This document shows positions 25,972 to 34,153 of a DNA stretch of 64,000 bases, piece after piece; the first letter of the stretch is position 1, and each line of letters starts with the position of its first letter. The notes beneath the pieces are model-generated. The model was not told the origin of the DNA and did not search any database. It saw only the letters and a program-made list of their open reading frames with translations. The position numbers were made by a program, and so were the translations under genes. The DNA lies in the NCBI GenBank assembly GCA_016704435.1, contig JADJAB010000010.1:1-64000 (forward strand), given 5' to 3'. This DNA comes from Rhodobacter sp. GTDB lineage: Bacteria; Pseudomonadota; Alphaproteobacteria; Rhodobacterales; Rhodobacteraceae.

Positions 25972-26646
25972 ATGTTCAACGCGAAATCCCTGCTCGACAC
26001 CCTGACCGGAGGGCAAGGCGCAAAGGGCCTGTCCGACAAGGCGAAGGGCGCCTGGAACAACCAGTCGGCACTTGGCAAGGGGGCGATTGCCGGGGGACTT
26101 CTGGGCGTGCTGCTGACCGGCGGTGGGCGGCGGCTGATCGGGACCGGGCTGAAGGTGGGGGGCGCTGCCGTGATCGGCGGGCTGGCCTACAAGGCCTATG
26201 ACGACTGGAAGAACGGCAAGGACCCGCAGGCCGCAGTGGGGGAGCTTCCGTCGCCCGAGGGCACCGCCTTCCTGCCTGCCGACGACGCAGCGGCGAACGA
26301 CCTGGCGCAGCGGCTGGTGCAGGCGATGGTCGCAGCCGCCAAGGCCGATGGCCATGTCACCCCGGACGAGCGCGCCCATATCGACGAGGCGCTGGGCCGG
26401 ATGGGGCTGGAAAACGAGGCCGCGGCCCTTCTGCGCGCCGAACTGGACGCGCCGCTGGATGTGCGCCGCATCGCAGGGCTGGCGCGGTCGCCCGAGGAAG
26501 CCGCCGAGATCTATGCCGCCTCGCTTCTGGTGGTGGACGAGCAGTCGCTGGAAGAGAAGGGATACCTTGCGATGCTGGCCGCCGCGCTGAACCTGGACGA
26601 CGGGTTGGTCAGGCACCTGCACGCCAAGGCGGCCTCGCTGGGCTGA
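25972..26646 (+). CDS. DUF533 / YebE-like inner membrane-associated protein
   Basis: A 224-residue protein of the DUF533 (tellurite-resistance TerB-like) family. The ATG at 25972 has GGAGG before it. The N-terminal part has KGLSDKAKGAWNNQSALGKG, then a glycine-rich hydrophobic segment (AIAGGLLGVLLTGGGRRLIG, then GGAAVIGGLAYKAYDDWKNG) that may insert in the membrane. The C-terminal half is a TerB-like helical bundle (AMVAAAKADGHVTPDERAHI, ASLLVVDEQSLEEKGYLAML). Family members have no firmly known function. It converges on bhcR with their stop codons adjacent. Confidence 0.85.
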   Translation: MFNAKSLLDTLTGGQGAKGLSDKAKGAWNNQSALGKGAIAGGLLGVLLTGGGRRLIGTGLKVGGAAVIGGLAYKAYDDWKNGKDPQAAVGELPSPEGTAFLPADDAAANDLAQRLVQAMVAAAKADGHVTPDERAHIDEALGRMGLENEAAALLRAELDAPLDVRRIAGLARSPEEAAEIYAASLLVVDEQSLEEKGYLAMLAAALNLDDGLVRHLHAKAASLG

Positions 26647-27456
26647 TCAGGGGATCGCCCCGCCCGTCGCCACGGTGACCAGATCGGCCGCCGCGCGGAC
26701 CTGCGCGCCCATGCGGGTGGCGTCGGGCAGGCTCATCCGGAAGGCGGGGCCAGAGACGGAGAGGCCGGCCACCGGCTCGCCATGTGCATTGAAGATCGGG
26801 GCGGCGACGCAGCGCATGCCGGTCGCGCGTTCCTGATCGTCGATGGCAAAGCCGCGGTTGCGGGTCCGTGAAAGGTCTTCCATCAGCGCCTCGGTGGTCG
26901 TCAGGGTCAGTTCGGTGAACCGTTGCAGGCCTTGCCGCTTGATGATGCCCTGCACTTTCCCGGCCGGATACCAGGCCAGCAGCGCCTTGCCGATGCCCGA
27001 TGAATGCATGGGCCCCTTGGTGCCGGGTGCGAAGAACCCGCGGATCGCCTCGTGCGTTTCGACCTGGGCCAGGAAGACGACCTCGTCCTTCACCTCGACG
27101 CCAAGGTTCGCGGTCTCGCCGGTGTCGCGCATCAGCTGGTCCATAGGCTGACGGGCGCGTTCGACCACTTTGGTGCGGCGCAGGAAGGCGGTTCCGATGC
27201 GGAAGGCACCGGGGCCGATGTGCCAGAACTGGCCGGGTTCCTCGACCTCGACCATGCCATGGCCTTGCAGGGTGACAAGTGCGCGGTAGACCGTGGCGAC
27301 GGCCTGGCCGGTTTCCATGGCCAGGTCCGACAAGGTCAGGCCGGGGCGGGCGGCGAGATGGCCGAGGATGTCGAGCCCCCGGTCCAGCGCCTGGACGGTA
27401 TTCTGGTCCGTCTTGTCGTGGAAAGCCTTCGGCCGGCCGCGCGGTTTTTGTGCCAT
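26647..27456 (-). CDS. bhcR: IclR-family regulator of the beta-hydroxyaspartate cycle (BhcR)
   Basis: A transcription factor that in Paracoccus controls the bhc genes in response to glyoxylate. The ATG at 27456 follows AGGAAG. The N-terminal winged helix (about 20-85) has VQALDRGLDILGHLAARPGL and GQAVATVYRALVTLQGHGMV. The C-terminal IclR effector domain (about 90-265) has HSSGIGKALLAWYP and AAPIFNAHGEPVAGLSVSGP. It is divergent from bhcA across a 152-base AT-rich gap, the arrangement of the described bhc cluster. The identification as BhcR rests on this context as well as on the family. Confidence 0.9.
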   Translation of the reverse strand: MAQKPRGRPKAFHDKTDQNTVQALDRGLDILGHLAARPGLTLSDLAMETGQAVATVYRALVTLQGHGMVEVEEPGQFWHIGPGAFRIGTAFLRRTKVVERARQPMDQLMRDTGETANLGVEVKDEVVFLAQVETHEAIRGFFAPGTKGPMHSSGIGKALLAWYPAGKVQGIIKRQGLQRFTELTLTTTEALMEDLSRTRNRGFAIDDQERATGMRCVAAPIFNAHGEPVAGLSVSGPAFRMSLPDATRMGAQVRAAADLVTVATGGAIP

Positions 27457-27551
27457 GGGGGCTTCCTGTCTGCCGGATGAAAAAGCGCAACGGTTTGATC
27501 TGGCTTTGGAATACCATCTTTGTAATAAAATGAAAAATCTTTTCGAAAAAA

Positions 27552-27580
27552 TTGCGATGCGGGGCATGGGGGCGTATCTT
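27552..27580 (+). promoter_or_regulatory. Candidate sigma-70 promoter of the bhcABC(D) genes
   Basis: TTGCGA (27552-27557) and TATCTT (27575-27580) are 17 bases apart, with bhcA starting 28 bases later behind GAGGAGG. Just upstream, 27505-27550 is strikingly AT-rich for this genome and contains partly symmetrical sequence (GGAATACCATCTTTGTAATA), a plausible place for BhcR to bind. Binding is inference. Confidence 0.45.
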
Positions 27581-27608
27581 CAGGCTGTAGAAAGAGGAGG
27601 CCTGCGCC

Positions 27609-28799
27609 ATGTCGTTCCAGAATCCCGTCTTCATTCCGGGCCCCACCAACATGCCGGAATCGGTCCGCAAGGCCTGTGACATGCCGACGCTGGACCACCG
27701 CAGCCCGGCCTTCGCGCGGCTGTTCAAGCCCGCCGTGGCCGGCGTGCGCCGGGTGCTGAAGATGCAGGCGGGTGAGGTCATCATCCTGCCCTCGACCGGC
27801 ACCGGCGGCTGGGAGGCGGCGATCACCAACACCCTGTCGCCCGGCGACACGGTCCTGGCCGCGCGCTTCGGGATGTTCAGCCACCGCTGGATCGACATGT
27901 GCCAGCGCCACGGGCTGGAAGTGCAGATCCTTGAGACGCCCTGGGGCCAGGGTGCGCCGCTGGCGGCAATCGAAGCTGCGTTGAAGGCTGACAAGGCCGG
28001 AAAGATCAAGGCCGTGCTGGCAACGCATAATGAGACCGCGACCGGCGTGAAGTCCGACATCGCCGGTATCCGCCGCGCGATGGATGCGGCCGGGCATGGC
28101 GCGATGCTGTTCGTCGATGGGGTGTCGTCGATCGCCTCGATGCCGTTCGACATGGCGGGTTGGGGCGTCGACATCGCCGTGGCGGGCAGTCAGAAGGGCT
28201 TCATGCTGCCGGCCGGCCTGGCCATTCTGGGAGTCAGCCCAAAAGCGATTGCGGCGATGGAGACCGCGCGCCTGCCACGCACCTTCTTTGATTTCAAGGA
28301 CATGCTGGCGGCCTATGGGCGCGGCGGCTATCCCTATACGCCCGCGGTTGGCTTGATTGCCGGGCTGGCGCACGCCATCGAACTTCTGGAGGACGAGGGG
28401 CTGGAAGCGGTCTATGCCCGCCATCACCGGCTGGCCGAAGGAGTGCGCCGGGCGGTGTTCGCCTGGGGCATGGCGCCCTTTGCGGCCTCGGCGGATCTCT
28501 ATTCCGACACTGTCACGGCGGTGAAGGTGCCCGAGGGCTGCGATGGCACGGCGCTGGTGCAGTTGGCGGCGTCGAAATACGGCGTGGCTTTTGGGGTGGG
28601 CCTGGGTGAAGTTGCGGGCAAGGTGTTCCGCATCGGCCATCTGGGCATGCTGACGGATGTGATGGTGCTGTCAGGGCTGGCCGCGGCCGAGATGTGCATG
28701 GCCGATCTCGGCTGGAAGGTGAGTCTGGGGTCTGGCGTGGCGGCGGCGCAGGAGTATTTCCGCGGCACGGCAGGCGCGATGGCGCTGGCGGCGGAATAA
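27609..28799 (+). CDS. bhcA: Aspartate-glyoxylate aminotransferase (BhcA)
   Basis: A PLP enzyme that transfers the amino group of aspartate to glyoxylate, giving glycine and oxaloacetate, the first step and amino-group shuttle of the beta-hydroxyaspartate cycle. The ATG at 27609 follows GAGGAGG. The class V aminotransferase fold is shown by FIPGPTNMPESVRKACDMP at the start, STGTGGWEAAITNTLSPGD, FVDGVSSIASMPFDM and the PLP-lysine motif AVAGSQKGFMLPAG. Length (396 residues) matches the serine-glyoxylate/aspartate-glyoxylate aminotransferases. The neighbours bhcB, bhcC and bhcD support BhcA over serine-glyoxylate aminotransferase. Confidence 0.93.
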   Translation: MSFQNPVFIPGPTNMPESVRKACDMPTLDHRSPAFARLFKPAVAGVRRVLKMQAGEVIILPSTGTGGWEAAITNTLSPGDTVLAARFGMFSHRWIDMCQRHGLEVQILETPWGQGAPLAAIEAALKADKAGKIKAVLATHNETATGVKSDIAGIRRAMDAAGHGAMLFVDGVSSIASMPFDMAGWGVDIAVAGSQKGFMLPAGLAILGVSPKAIAAMETARLPRTFFDFKDMLAAYGRGGYPYTPAVGLIAGLAHAIELLEDEGLEAVYARHHRLAEGVRRAVFAWGMAPFAASADLYSDTVTAVKVPEGCDGTALVQLAASKYGVAFGVGLGEVAGKVFRIGHLGMLTDVMVLSGLAAAEMCMADLGWKVSLGSGVAAAQEYFRGTAGAMALAAE

Positions 28800-28877
28800 C
28801 GGAAGATGCCGGGGGGCTGTCGGCCCGCCGCAGCCAATCGGTTTCTTGAACCGATGACGAAACCAGTTGGTTGCCCC

Positions 28878-28901
28878 GAGAGTATTTGGACCAAGATGAA
28901 G
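28878..28901 (+). repeat. Dispersed intergenic element, GAGTATTT/AGATGAAG type
   Basis: GAGAGTATTTGGACCAAGAT followed by GAAG, a close match to the element at 36547. It lies in the bhcA-bhcB gap, immediately before the bhcB start. Confidence 0.65.
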
Positions 28902-28910
28902 GGTGGAAAG

Positions 28911-29879
28911 ATGAAGGATATCGGCGGGTTGATGGTGCCGACCTTTGACGACGTGCTGGCCGCGCATGCGCGGGTGGCGCCCTACATTCACCGCACGCCG
29001 GTGCTGACGTCGAGTTTTCTCAATGAGTTGACCGGGGCGGAGCTGTTCTTCAAGTGCGAGAACTTCCAGAAGGCCGGGGCGTTCAAGGTGCGCGGGGCCT
29101 GCAATGCGGTGTTCGGCCTGACCGACGAGATGGCGGCGAAGGGGGTGGCGACGCATTCCAGCGGCAACCATGCGCTGAGCCTCAGCTATGCGGCGGGGCG
29201 GCGGGGGATTCCTTGCCATGTCGTGATGCCGCGCACGGCGCCGCAGGCCAAGAAGGACGCCGTGCTGGGCTATGGCGGGCAGATCACCGAATGCGAACCT
29301 TCGACCTCGTCCCGTGAAGCAGTGTTTGCCGAGGTGCAGGCCCGGACGGGGGCGGAATTCGTGCATCCCTACAACGATCCGCGGGTGATCGCGGGGCAAG
29401 GCACCTGCTCGCGCGAGTTGTTGGAGCAGGTGGACGGGCTGGATGCGGTGATCGCGCCGATCGGTGGCGGGGGAATGATTTCAGGTACTTGCCTGACACT
29501 TTCGACACTGGCCCCGGGGGTGGAGGTCTTTGCCGCCGAGCCGCTGAACGCCGATGACGCGGCGCGCAGTTTCCGGGCCGGGAAGATCATCGCCGACGAT
29601 GCACCCGAGACGGTGGCCGATGGCTTGAAGGTGCCGCTGAAGGACCTGACCTGGCACTTTGTGAAAGCCCATGTGACGGATGTGCTGACCGCGACCGAGG
29701 ATCAGATCGTCGAGGCGATGAAGCTGATCTGGAAGCGGATGAAGATCGTGATGGAGCCATCCAGCGCCGTTCCCCTGGCCAGTATTCTGGCCAATCGGGA
29801 CCGGTTCAAGGGGCGCCGGGTGGGAGTGATCGTGACCGGTGGCAATGTCGATCTCGACCGGCTTCCGTGGATGAAATGA
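28911..29879 (+). CDS. bhcB: Beta-hydroxyaspartate dehydratase (BhcB)
   Basis: A PLP-dependent dehydratase of the threonine/serine dehydratase fold (type II) that converts beta-hydroxyaspartate to iminosuccinate. The PLP-lysine motif is ENFQKAGAFKVRGA, the substrate loop is SSGNHALSLS, and the phosphate-binding glycine loop is IGGGGMISG. I chose the ATG at 28911, behind GGTGG; 28896 and 28932 are also possible. The last, MVPTFDDVLAAHARVAP, is where homology to dehydratases begins. The gene lies between bhcA and bhcC in the same direction, and the stop is 12 bases before bhcC. Without this context it would be called threonine dehydratase. Confidence 0.92.
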   Translation: MKDIGGLMVPTFDDVLAAHARVAPYIHRTPVLTSSFLNELTGAELFFKCENFQKAGAFKVRGACNAVFGLTDEMAAKGVATHSSGNHALSLSYAAGRRGIPCHVVMPRTAPQAKKDAVLGYGGQITECEPSTSSREAVFAEVQARTGAEFVHPYNDPRVIAGQGTCSRELLEQVDGLDAVIAPIGGGGMISGTCLTLSTLAPGVEVFAAEPLNADDAARSFRAGKIIADDAPETVADGLKVPLKDLTWHFVKAHVTDVLTATEDQIVEAMKLIWKRMKIVMEPSSAVPLASILANRDRFKGRRVGVIVTGGNVDLDRLPWMK

Positions 29880-29891
29880 GGGGATAACACC

Positions 29892-31055
29892 ATGAACAAG
29901 CAAGCGAATCTTGAAGGCTTTGAAGTCGGATACGACATCCCCGCGCTGCCGGGGATGAATGAAGCGGACATCCAGACGCCCTGCCTGATCCTGGACATGG
30001 ACGCGCTGGAGCGCAACGTCGCCAAGATGGGCGCCTACGCCAAGGCGCATGGGGTGCGCCACCGCAGCCATGGCAAGATGCACAAGTCGGTCGATGTGCA
30101 GAAGCTGCAGGAGTCGCTTGGCGGCGCCTGTGGCGTGTGCTGCCAGAAGGTCTCGGAGGCAGAAGTCTTTGCCCGTGGCGGCATCAAGGATGTGCTGGTG
30201 AGCAACCAGGTGCGCGACCCTGCCAAGATCGACCGGCTGGCGAGGTTGCCGAAACTGGGTGCAAGAACAATCGTTTGCGTGGATGATGCGGCGAATGTGG
30301 CCGATCTGTCGGCGGCGGCGCAAAAGCATGGCACCCAGATCGAATGTCTGGTCGAGATCGACTGCGGCGCCGGGCGCTGCGGCGTGACCACCACGCAGGA
30401 TGTGGTGCATATCGCCAAGCTGATCGACGCGGCGCCGGGGCTGAAGTTCTCGGGCATCCAAGCCTATCAGGGCGCGATGCAGCACATGGACAAATACGAC
30501 GACCGCAAGGCCAAGCTGGACATCGCCATCGACATGGTGCGCGACGCCGTGCAGGGGCTGAAGGCCCAGGGGCTGGAGTGCGATATCGTCGGCGGCGGTG
30601 GCACCGGGTCTTACTACTTCGAGGGAAACTCTGGTGTTTACAACGAGTTGCAGTGCGGCTCCTATGCGTTCATGGATGCCGATTATGGCCGCATCCTGGA
30701 CAAGGATGGCAAGCGGATCGACCAGGGTGAATGGGAGAATGCGCTGTTCATCCTGACTTCGGTGATGAGCCACGCAAAGGAAGACAAGGCGATTGTCGAT
30801 GCCGGGTTGAAGGCGCAATCGGTGGATTCGGGGTTGCCGGTGGTCTTTGGCCGGACGGATGTCAAATACCTCAAATGCAGCGATGAGCATGGCGTGGTCG
30901 AGGACAAGGGCGGTGTCTTGAAGGTCAACGACAAGCTGCGGCTGGTGCCGGGCCACTGCGATCCGACCTGCAATGTGCATGACTGGTATGTCGGTGTGCG
31001 CAACGGCAAGGTCGAGGTGGTCTGGCCGGTTTCGGCGCGCGGCAAGGCCTACTAG
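29892..31055 (+). CDS. bhcC: Beta-hydroxyaspartate aldolase (BhcC)
   Basis: Condenses glycine with glyoxylate to erythro-beta-hydroxyaspartate. It has the D-threonine aldolase fold: an N-terminal alanine-racemase-like barrel with the PLP-lysine motif HRSHGKMHKS, and a C-terminal beta domain holding the divalent-metal site HCDPTCN (near residue 357). GAGGGG precedes the ATG at 29892. The 387-residue length is normal. It is in one run with bhcA and bhcB, and the iminosuccinate reductase gene follows after 153 bases. Confidence 0.93.
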   Translation: MNKQANLEGFEVGYDIPALPGMNEADIQTPCLILDMDALERNVAKMGAYAKAHGVRHRSHGKMHKSVDVQKLQESLGGACGVCCQKVSEAEVFARGGIKDVLVSNQVRDPAKIDRLARLPKLGARTIVCVDDAANVADLSAAAQKHGTQIECLVEIDCGAGRCGVTTTQDVVHIAKLIDAAPGLKFSGIQAYQGAMQHMDKYDDRKAKLDIAIDMVRDAVQGLKAQGLECDIVGGGGTGSYYFEGNSGVYNELQCGSYAFMDADYGRILDKDGKRIDQGEWENALFILTSVMSHAKEDKAIVDAGLKAQSVDSGLPVVFGRTDVKYLKCSDEHGVVEDKGGVLKVNDKLRLVPGHCDPTCNVHDWYVGVRNGKVEVVWPVSARGKAY

Positions 31056-31208
31056 CGTTCTCTGGGTCAACCAGCTGAAACTGCTTGAAAAACATGTGCT
31101 GCATTGCGTCTGCATAACGTATGGCAAGCGTCTGGCAGCGATCTGGCCCCCGGTCAGACCTGCCAGGCGTTAACCAAGCCTGGGCGAATCGCCCTGAAGG
31201 AGCCCCCG

Positions 31209-32167
31209 ATGCTGATCGTTCCCGAGGCGCTGATCGCCTCTCTCGTCTCGCCGGAAGATGCGTTCAAGGCGGTGGAGGCCTGCTTTGCCTCGATGGCGCG
31301 GGGCGATGCCTACAACTTCCCCGTCGTGCGCGAGGCGCTGGGCGAGGGGCGGCAGTATGGCTTCAAATCGGGTCTCGACCGGGCGGCGGCGATGCTGGGG
31401 TGAAGGCGGGCGGCTACTTTCCCGGCAATGCCGACAAGGGGATGATCAACCATCAGTCGAGCGTGTTCCTGTTCGACCCCGACACCGGGCGCCCCGTCGC
31501 GATGGTGGGCGGCAACCTGCTGACGGCGCTGCGCACGGCGGCGGCGGCGGCGATTTCGATCGACCGGCTGGCGCGGGCGGATGCAAAGGTGCTGGGCATC
31601 GTCGGCGCCGGGCATCAGGCCGGGTTCCAGCTGCGCGCAGCGGCGCGGGCGCGAGGCTTCGAGCGGGTGATCGCCTGGAACCTGCACCCCGAGATGCTGC
31701 CCAAGCTCGGCGCGGTCGCCGCGGAACTGGGCCTGCCCTTCGAGGCGGTGCCGCTGGAGCGCATGGTCGAGGCCGACGTGATCGTGACGATCACCTCGTC
31801 GCCCGCGGCCAGCCTGCTGGCGGCGCATGTGGCGCCCGGCACGCATCTGGCCTGCATGGGCACCGATACGGTCGGCAAGCAGGAGGTGGAGCCGGCACTG
31901 CTGGCGGCTGCGACGGTGTTCACCGATGAGGTGGCGCAATCGGTGACGATCGGCGAGGCGCAGCATGCCGTCGGCGCCGGGCTTCTCAGGGGCGAGTCGA
32001 TCACGCCGATCGGCGCGGTCCTGGTGGGCGCGCATCCGGGCCGGCAGTCGGAGGCGGAGATCACGCTTTTCGACGGCACCGGCGTCGGGCTGCAGGATCT
32101 GGCGGTGGCCGGCGTGGCGGTGGCGCGGGCGCGGGAACGCGGCATGGGAATCGAGGTCGGGGTCTGA
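31209..32167 (+). pseudogene. bhcD: Iminosuccinate reductase (BhcD), one frameshift
   Basis: Reduces iminosuccinate to aspartate with NAD(P)H, closing the cycle. It belongs to the ornithine cyclodeaminase/mu-crystallin family: KSGLDRAAAMLG, VKAGGYFPGN, GNLLTALRTAAAAA and the Rossmann motif LGIVGAGHQAGFQLRAA. AAGGAG precedes the ATG at 31209. The frame breaks at the run of four G at 31397-31400: ATGCTG-GGG-TGA should read ATG CTG GGG GTG AAG, so one G is missing. The 153-base gap before it, unlike the tight spacing of bhcA-bhcC, may hold its own promoter. The rest of the cycle is intact, so I expect the break to be a sequence error. Confidence 0.9.
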
Positions 32168-32209
32168 CCGACCCTGGTGGTCTGACGGCCCGCGCGCCGC
32201 GGTCGTGCG

Positions 32210-32221
32210 TTTGATCAAATT
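32210..32221. promoter_or_regulatory. Palindromic motif TTTGATCAAATT before the GAPDH-type gene
   Basis: A 12-base palindromic AT-rich motif 66 bases upstream of the ATG at 32287. The identical 12 bases occur 37 bases before the aminotransferase gene (60961-60972, minus strand). It may be a regulator site; no regulator is identified. Confidence 0.3.
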
Positions 32222-32286
32222 CTGTGACAGGCCTTGCCGGGAGGACCATCGCATGGTCTGACTTGGCCCAGCGGCGGGAGGGTCTG

Positions 32287-33261
32287 ATGCGCGTCTTCAT
32301 CAACGGCTTTGGGCGGATCGGGCGGTCGGTGCTGCGGGCCTGGGCGCTGGCGCCGGAGCGCTGGCCGGGGCTGGAGGTGGTTGGCCTGAACGATATCGCC
32401 GCGCCCGAGATGTGCGCCTATCTCCTTGAATATGACAGCGTCTTCGGACCATGGCGGGGGACAGTGGCGTTGCAGGACGGCGCGCTGGTGCTGAACGGCC
32501 GCGCAATCCCGCTGCACCGGACGCCGGATATCTCGGTGTTGGGCCTGAACGGGGTCGATCTGGTGATGGAATGCACCGGACGGGCCGAGACGCCCGAGGT
32601 CGCCGAACGCGGGCTGCGGGCGGGGGCGGGACGGGTGCTGATTTCGGGGCCCTCGGAGGCGGCCGAAGTGACGGTGGTGCTGGGCGCCAACGAGGCTGTG
32701 CTCGGGGCACAGAAGATCGTGTCGAACGCCTCTTGCACGACCAACGCGCTGGCGCCTTTGGTGAAGCTGATCGACGCGGGCTGGGGCGTGGTCACCGGCT
32801 CGATGACCACGGTGCACTGCTATACCGGCAGCCAGCCCACCGTCGATGCCCCGGCGGCGGACTATCCGCGCAGCCGGGCGGCGGCGCTGTCGATGGTGCC
32901 GACGACGACCTCGGCGGCGCGGCTTCTGGACGGGGTTCTGCCGCAGGTGGCGGGCCGGATCATCGCGCAGGCGGTGCGGGTGCCGGTGGCCAGCGTCTCT
33001 TGCGTGGACCTGTCGGTGATGACGGCGCGTCCCGCAACGGTTCAGGCGGTGAACCAGGCCTTTCGCGCAGCGGGCGGCGTGATCGGGGCGACCGACCGGC
33101 CGCTGGTCTCGACCGACCTGCGCGCACGGCCGGAATCGGTGGTGATGGCCAGCCTCGAGACCAAGCTGACACCGCAGGGCATGCTGCGCGTCTTCGGCTG
33201 GTATGACAACGAATGGGGCTTTTCCAACCGCATGCTCGACATGGCCTGCCGGATGCGCTGA
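32287..33261 (+). CDS. Glyceraldehyde-3-phosphate dehydrogenase-type enzyme
   Basis: An NAD-dependent aldehyde-phosphate dehydrogenase. The ATG at 32287 follows GGAGG. The NAD motif INGFGRIGRSVLRA, the adenine-ribose contact VGLND, and the catalytic SNASCTTN with the active-site Cys near residue 147 are clear, as are YDNEWGFSNRM and TTVHCYTGSQ. The segment normally reading SAPSKD is SGPSEAAE here, so the sequence is divergent from housekeeping GAPDH; an erythrose-4-phosphate dehydrogenase or other specialised role is possible. It is downstream of bhcD, 119 bases away, in the same direction. It has 324 residues, slightly short for the family. Confidence 0.85.
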   Translation: MRVFINGFGRIGRSVLRAWALAPERWPGLEVVGLNDIAAPEMCAYLLEYDSVFGPWRGTVALQDGALVLNGRAIPLHRTPDISVLGLNGVDLVMECTGRAETPEVAERGLRAGAGRVLISGPSEAAEVTVVLGANEAVLGAQKIVSNASCTTNALAPLVKLIDAGWGVVTGSMTTVHCYTGSQPTVDAPAADYPRSRAAALSMVPTTTSAARLLDGVLPQVAGRIIAQAVRVPVASVSCVDLSVMTARPATVQAVNQAFRAAGGVIGATDRPLVSTDLRARPESVVMASLETKLTPQGMLRVFGWYDNEWGFSNRMLDMACRMR

Positions 33262-33286
33262 CCGCAGGCAGGGCCGCGGCTCCCGG

Positions 33287-33340
33287 CTTCATCTCGGTCG
33301 AAATACTCCCTGGGGGTGCGGGGGGCGGAGCGCCCCCGCC
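33287..33340. repeat. Dispersed intergenic element, inverted copy
   Basis: CTTCATCTCGGTCGAAATAC then TCC, followed by GGGGGGCGGAGCGCCCCC, the GC-rich hairpin often attached to this element. It lies between convergent genes (GAPDH type and ion channel), so it may act as a terminator. Confidence 0.6.
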
Positions 33341-33350
33341 GCTGGCGCCC

Positions 33351-33405
33351 GGTCGCACCCCCGGTCGCATTCCCCAGTCGCACCCCTAGTCGCGCCCCTC
33401 GTCGG
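33351..33405. repeat. Tandem 12-13-bp repeat, about 4.5 units
   Basis: Units CGGTCGCACCCC, CGGTCGCATTCCC, CAGTCGCACCCC and TAGTCGCGCCCC, then a partial TCGTCGGG. It overlaps the last codons and stop of the ion channel gene (stop at 33386-33388). Confidence 0.6.
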
Positions 33406-34153
33406 GAATGTTCAGTACCGTGCCGCAGGCCTTGCAATGCACCGCGTCATGGTCGTGGCGCGTCAGGCCGCAGGTCGGGCAGGGGAAATCGGCCTTCGGC
33501 GGCCGCAGCGCGACCTGCACCAGCCGCAGGAACAGCGAGATGCCGACGATCATGATCGCCACCGCCAGCAGCCGCCCCGAGGTGCCGACCAGCGTGATGT
33601 CGCCGAAACCGGTGGTCGTCAGCGTGGTGACGGTGAAGTAGAGCGCATCGGAATAGTTGGTGATCAGCGGGTTCGTACTGTTCTGTGTCTGGTAGACAAG
33701 GGCGGTCATCGCGAAGATGAAGATCAGCAGGTTCGCCGCTGCCCGGAAGGTCATCTCGTTGCGGCGAAAGCCCGAGATATCCTCGCGCAGCTGGTGGATG
33801 GTCTGCTCCGAGTGGAACACTCGGTAAAGCCTGAGGACGCGCAGGAAGGCCAGCCCCTCGCCCCAGAACGGCAGCAGGAGCGACACCACCGCCAGCACGT
33901 CGGCGACACCCCAGAGGCTGAAGAGGTCCTTCAGCGGGCGGCGCGAGATCCACAGCCGCGCCAGCACGTCGACCAGAAAGACCAGCCCGATCGACACGTC
34001 GATGGCGACAGTATGCAGGCCGCGCGGCAGGAACGAGGTGGCGATCAGATAGGCCACGGTCAGGATGTCGAAGCCCAGAAGCGCATAGCGGAAGCGGTCG
34101 CCCGCCTCGCTGGTGCCTTCGTAGAGGTTGCGCAGGCGGCTTCGCAGCGTCAT
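33386..34153 (-). CDS. Voltage-gated potassium channel-like protein with zinc-ribbon tail
   Basis: A six-helix cation channel of 255 residues. S4-like positive residues are in AFLRVLRLYRVFHSE. The pore loop and selectivity filter are YFTVTTLTTTGFGDITLVG, with TTGFGD in place of the usual TVGYGD. After the last helix comes a cytoplasmic tail with CPTCG and CKACG, two CXXC pairs that look like a zinc ribbon. The start overlaps the stop of the aldehyde dehydrogenase gene (ATGA), so they are co-transcribed. A physiological link between the two is not obvious. K+ selectivity is likely but not certain because of the altered filter. Confidence 0.85.
   Translation of the reverse strand: MTLRSRLRNLYEGTSEAGDRFRYALLGFDILTVAYLIATSFLPRGLHTVAIDVSIGLVFLVDVLARLWISRRPLKDLFSLWGVADVLAVVSLLLPFWGEGLAFLRVLRLYRVFHSEQTIHQLREDISGFRRNEMTFRAAANLLIFIFAMTALVYQTQNSTNPLITNYSDALYFTVTTLTTTGFGDITLVGTSGRLLAVAIMIVGISLFLRLVQVALRPPKADFPCPTCGLTRHDHDAVHCKACGTVLNIPDEGRD

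Noticed and set aside
28911..29879. bhcB as threonine dehydratase and bhcC as D-threonine aldolase
   Set aside because: The families are the same, but the gene order with bhcA, bhcD and the IclR regulator fits the beta-hydroxyaspartate cycle.
32210..32221. TTTGATCAAATT as an FNR/FnrL box
   Set aside because: FNR sites need TTGAT-N4-ATCAA; here the half sites overlap (TTGATCAA), so the spacing is wrong.
33351..33405. Tandem repeat as a CRISPR array
   Set aside because: Units are only 12-13 bp, directly adjacent with no spacers, and there are no cas genes.
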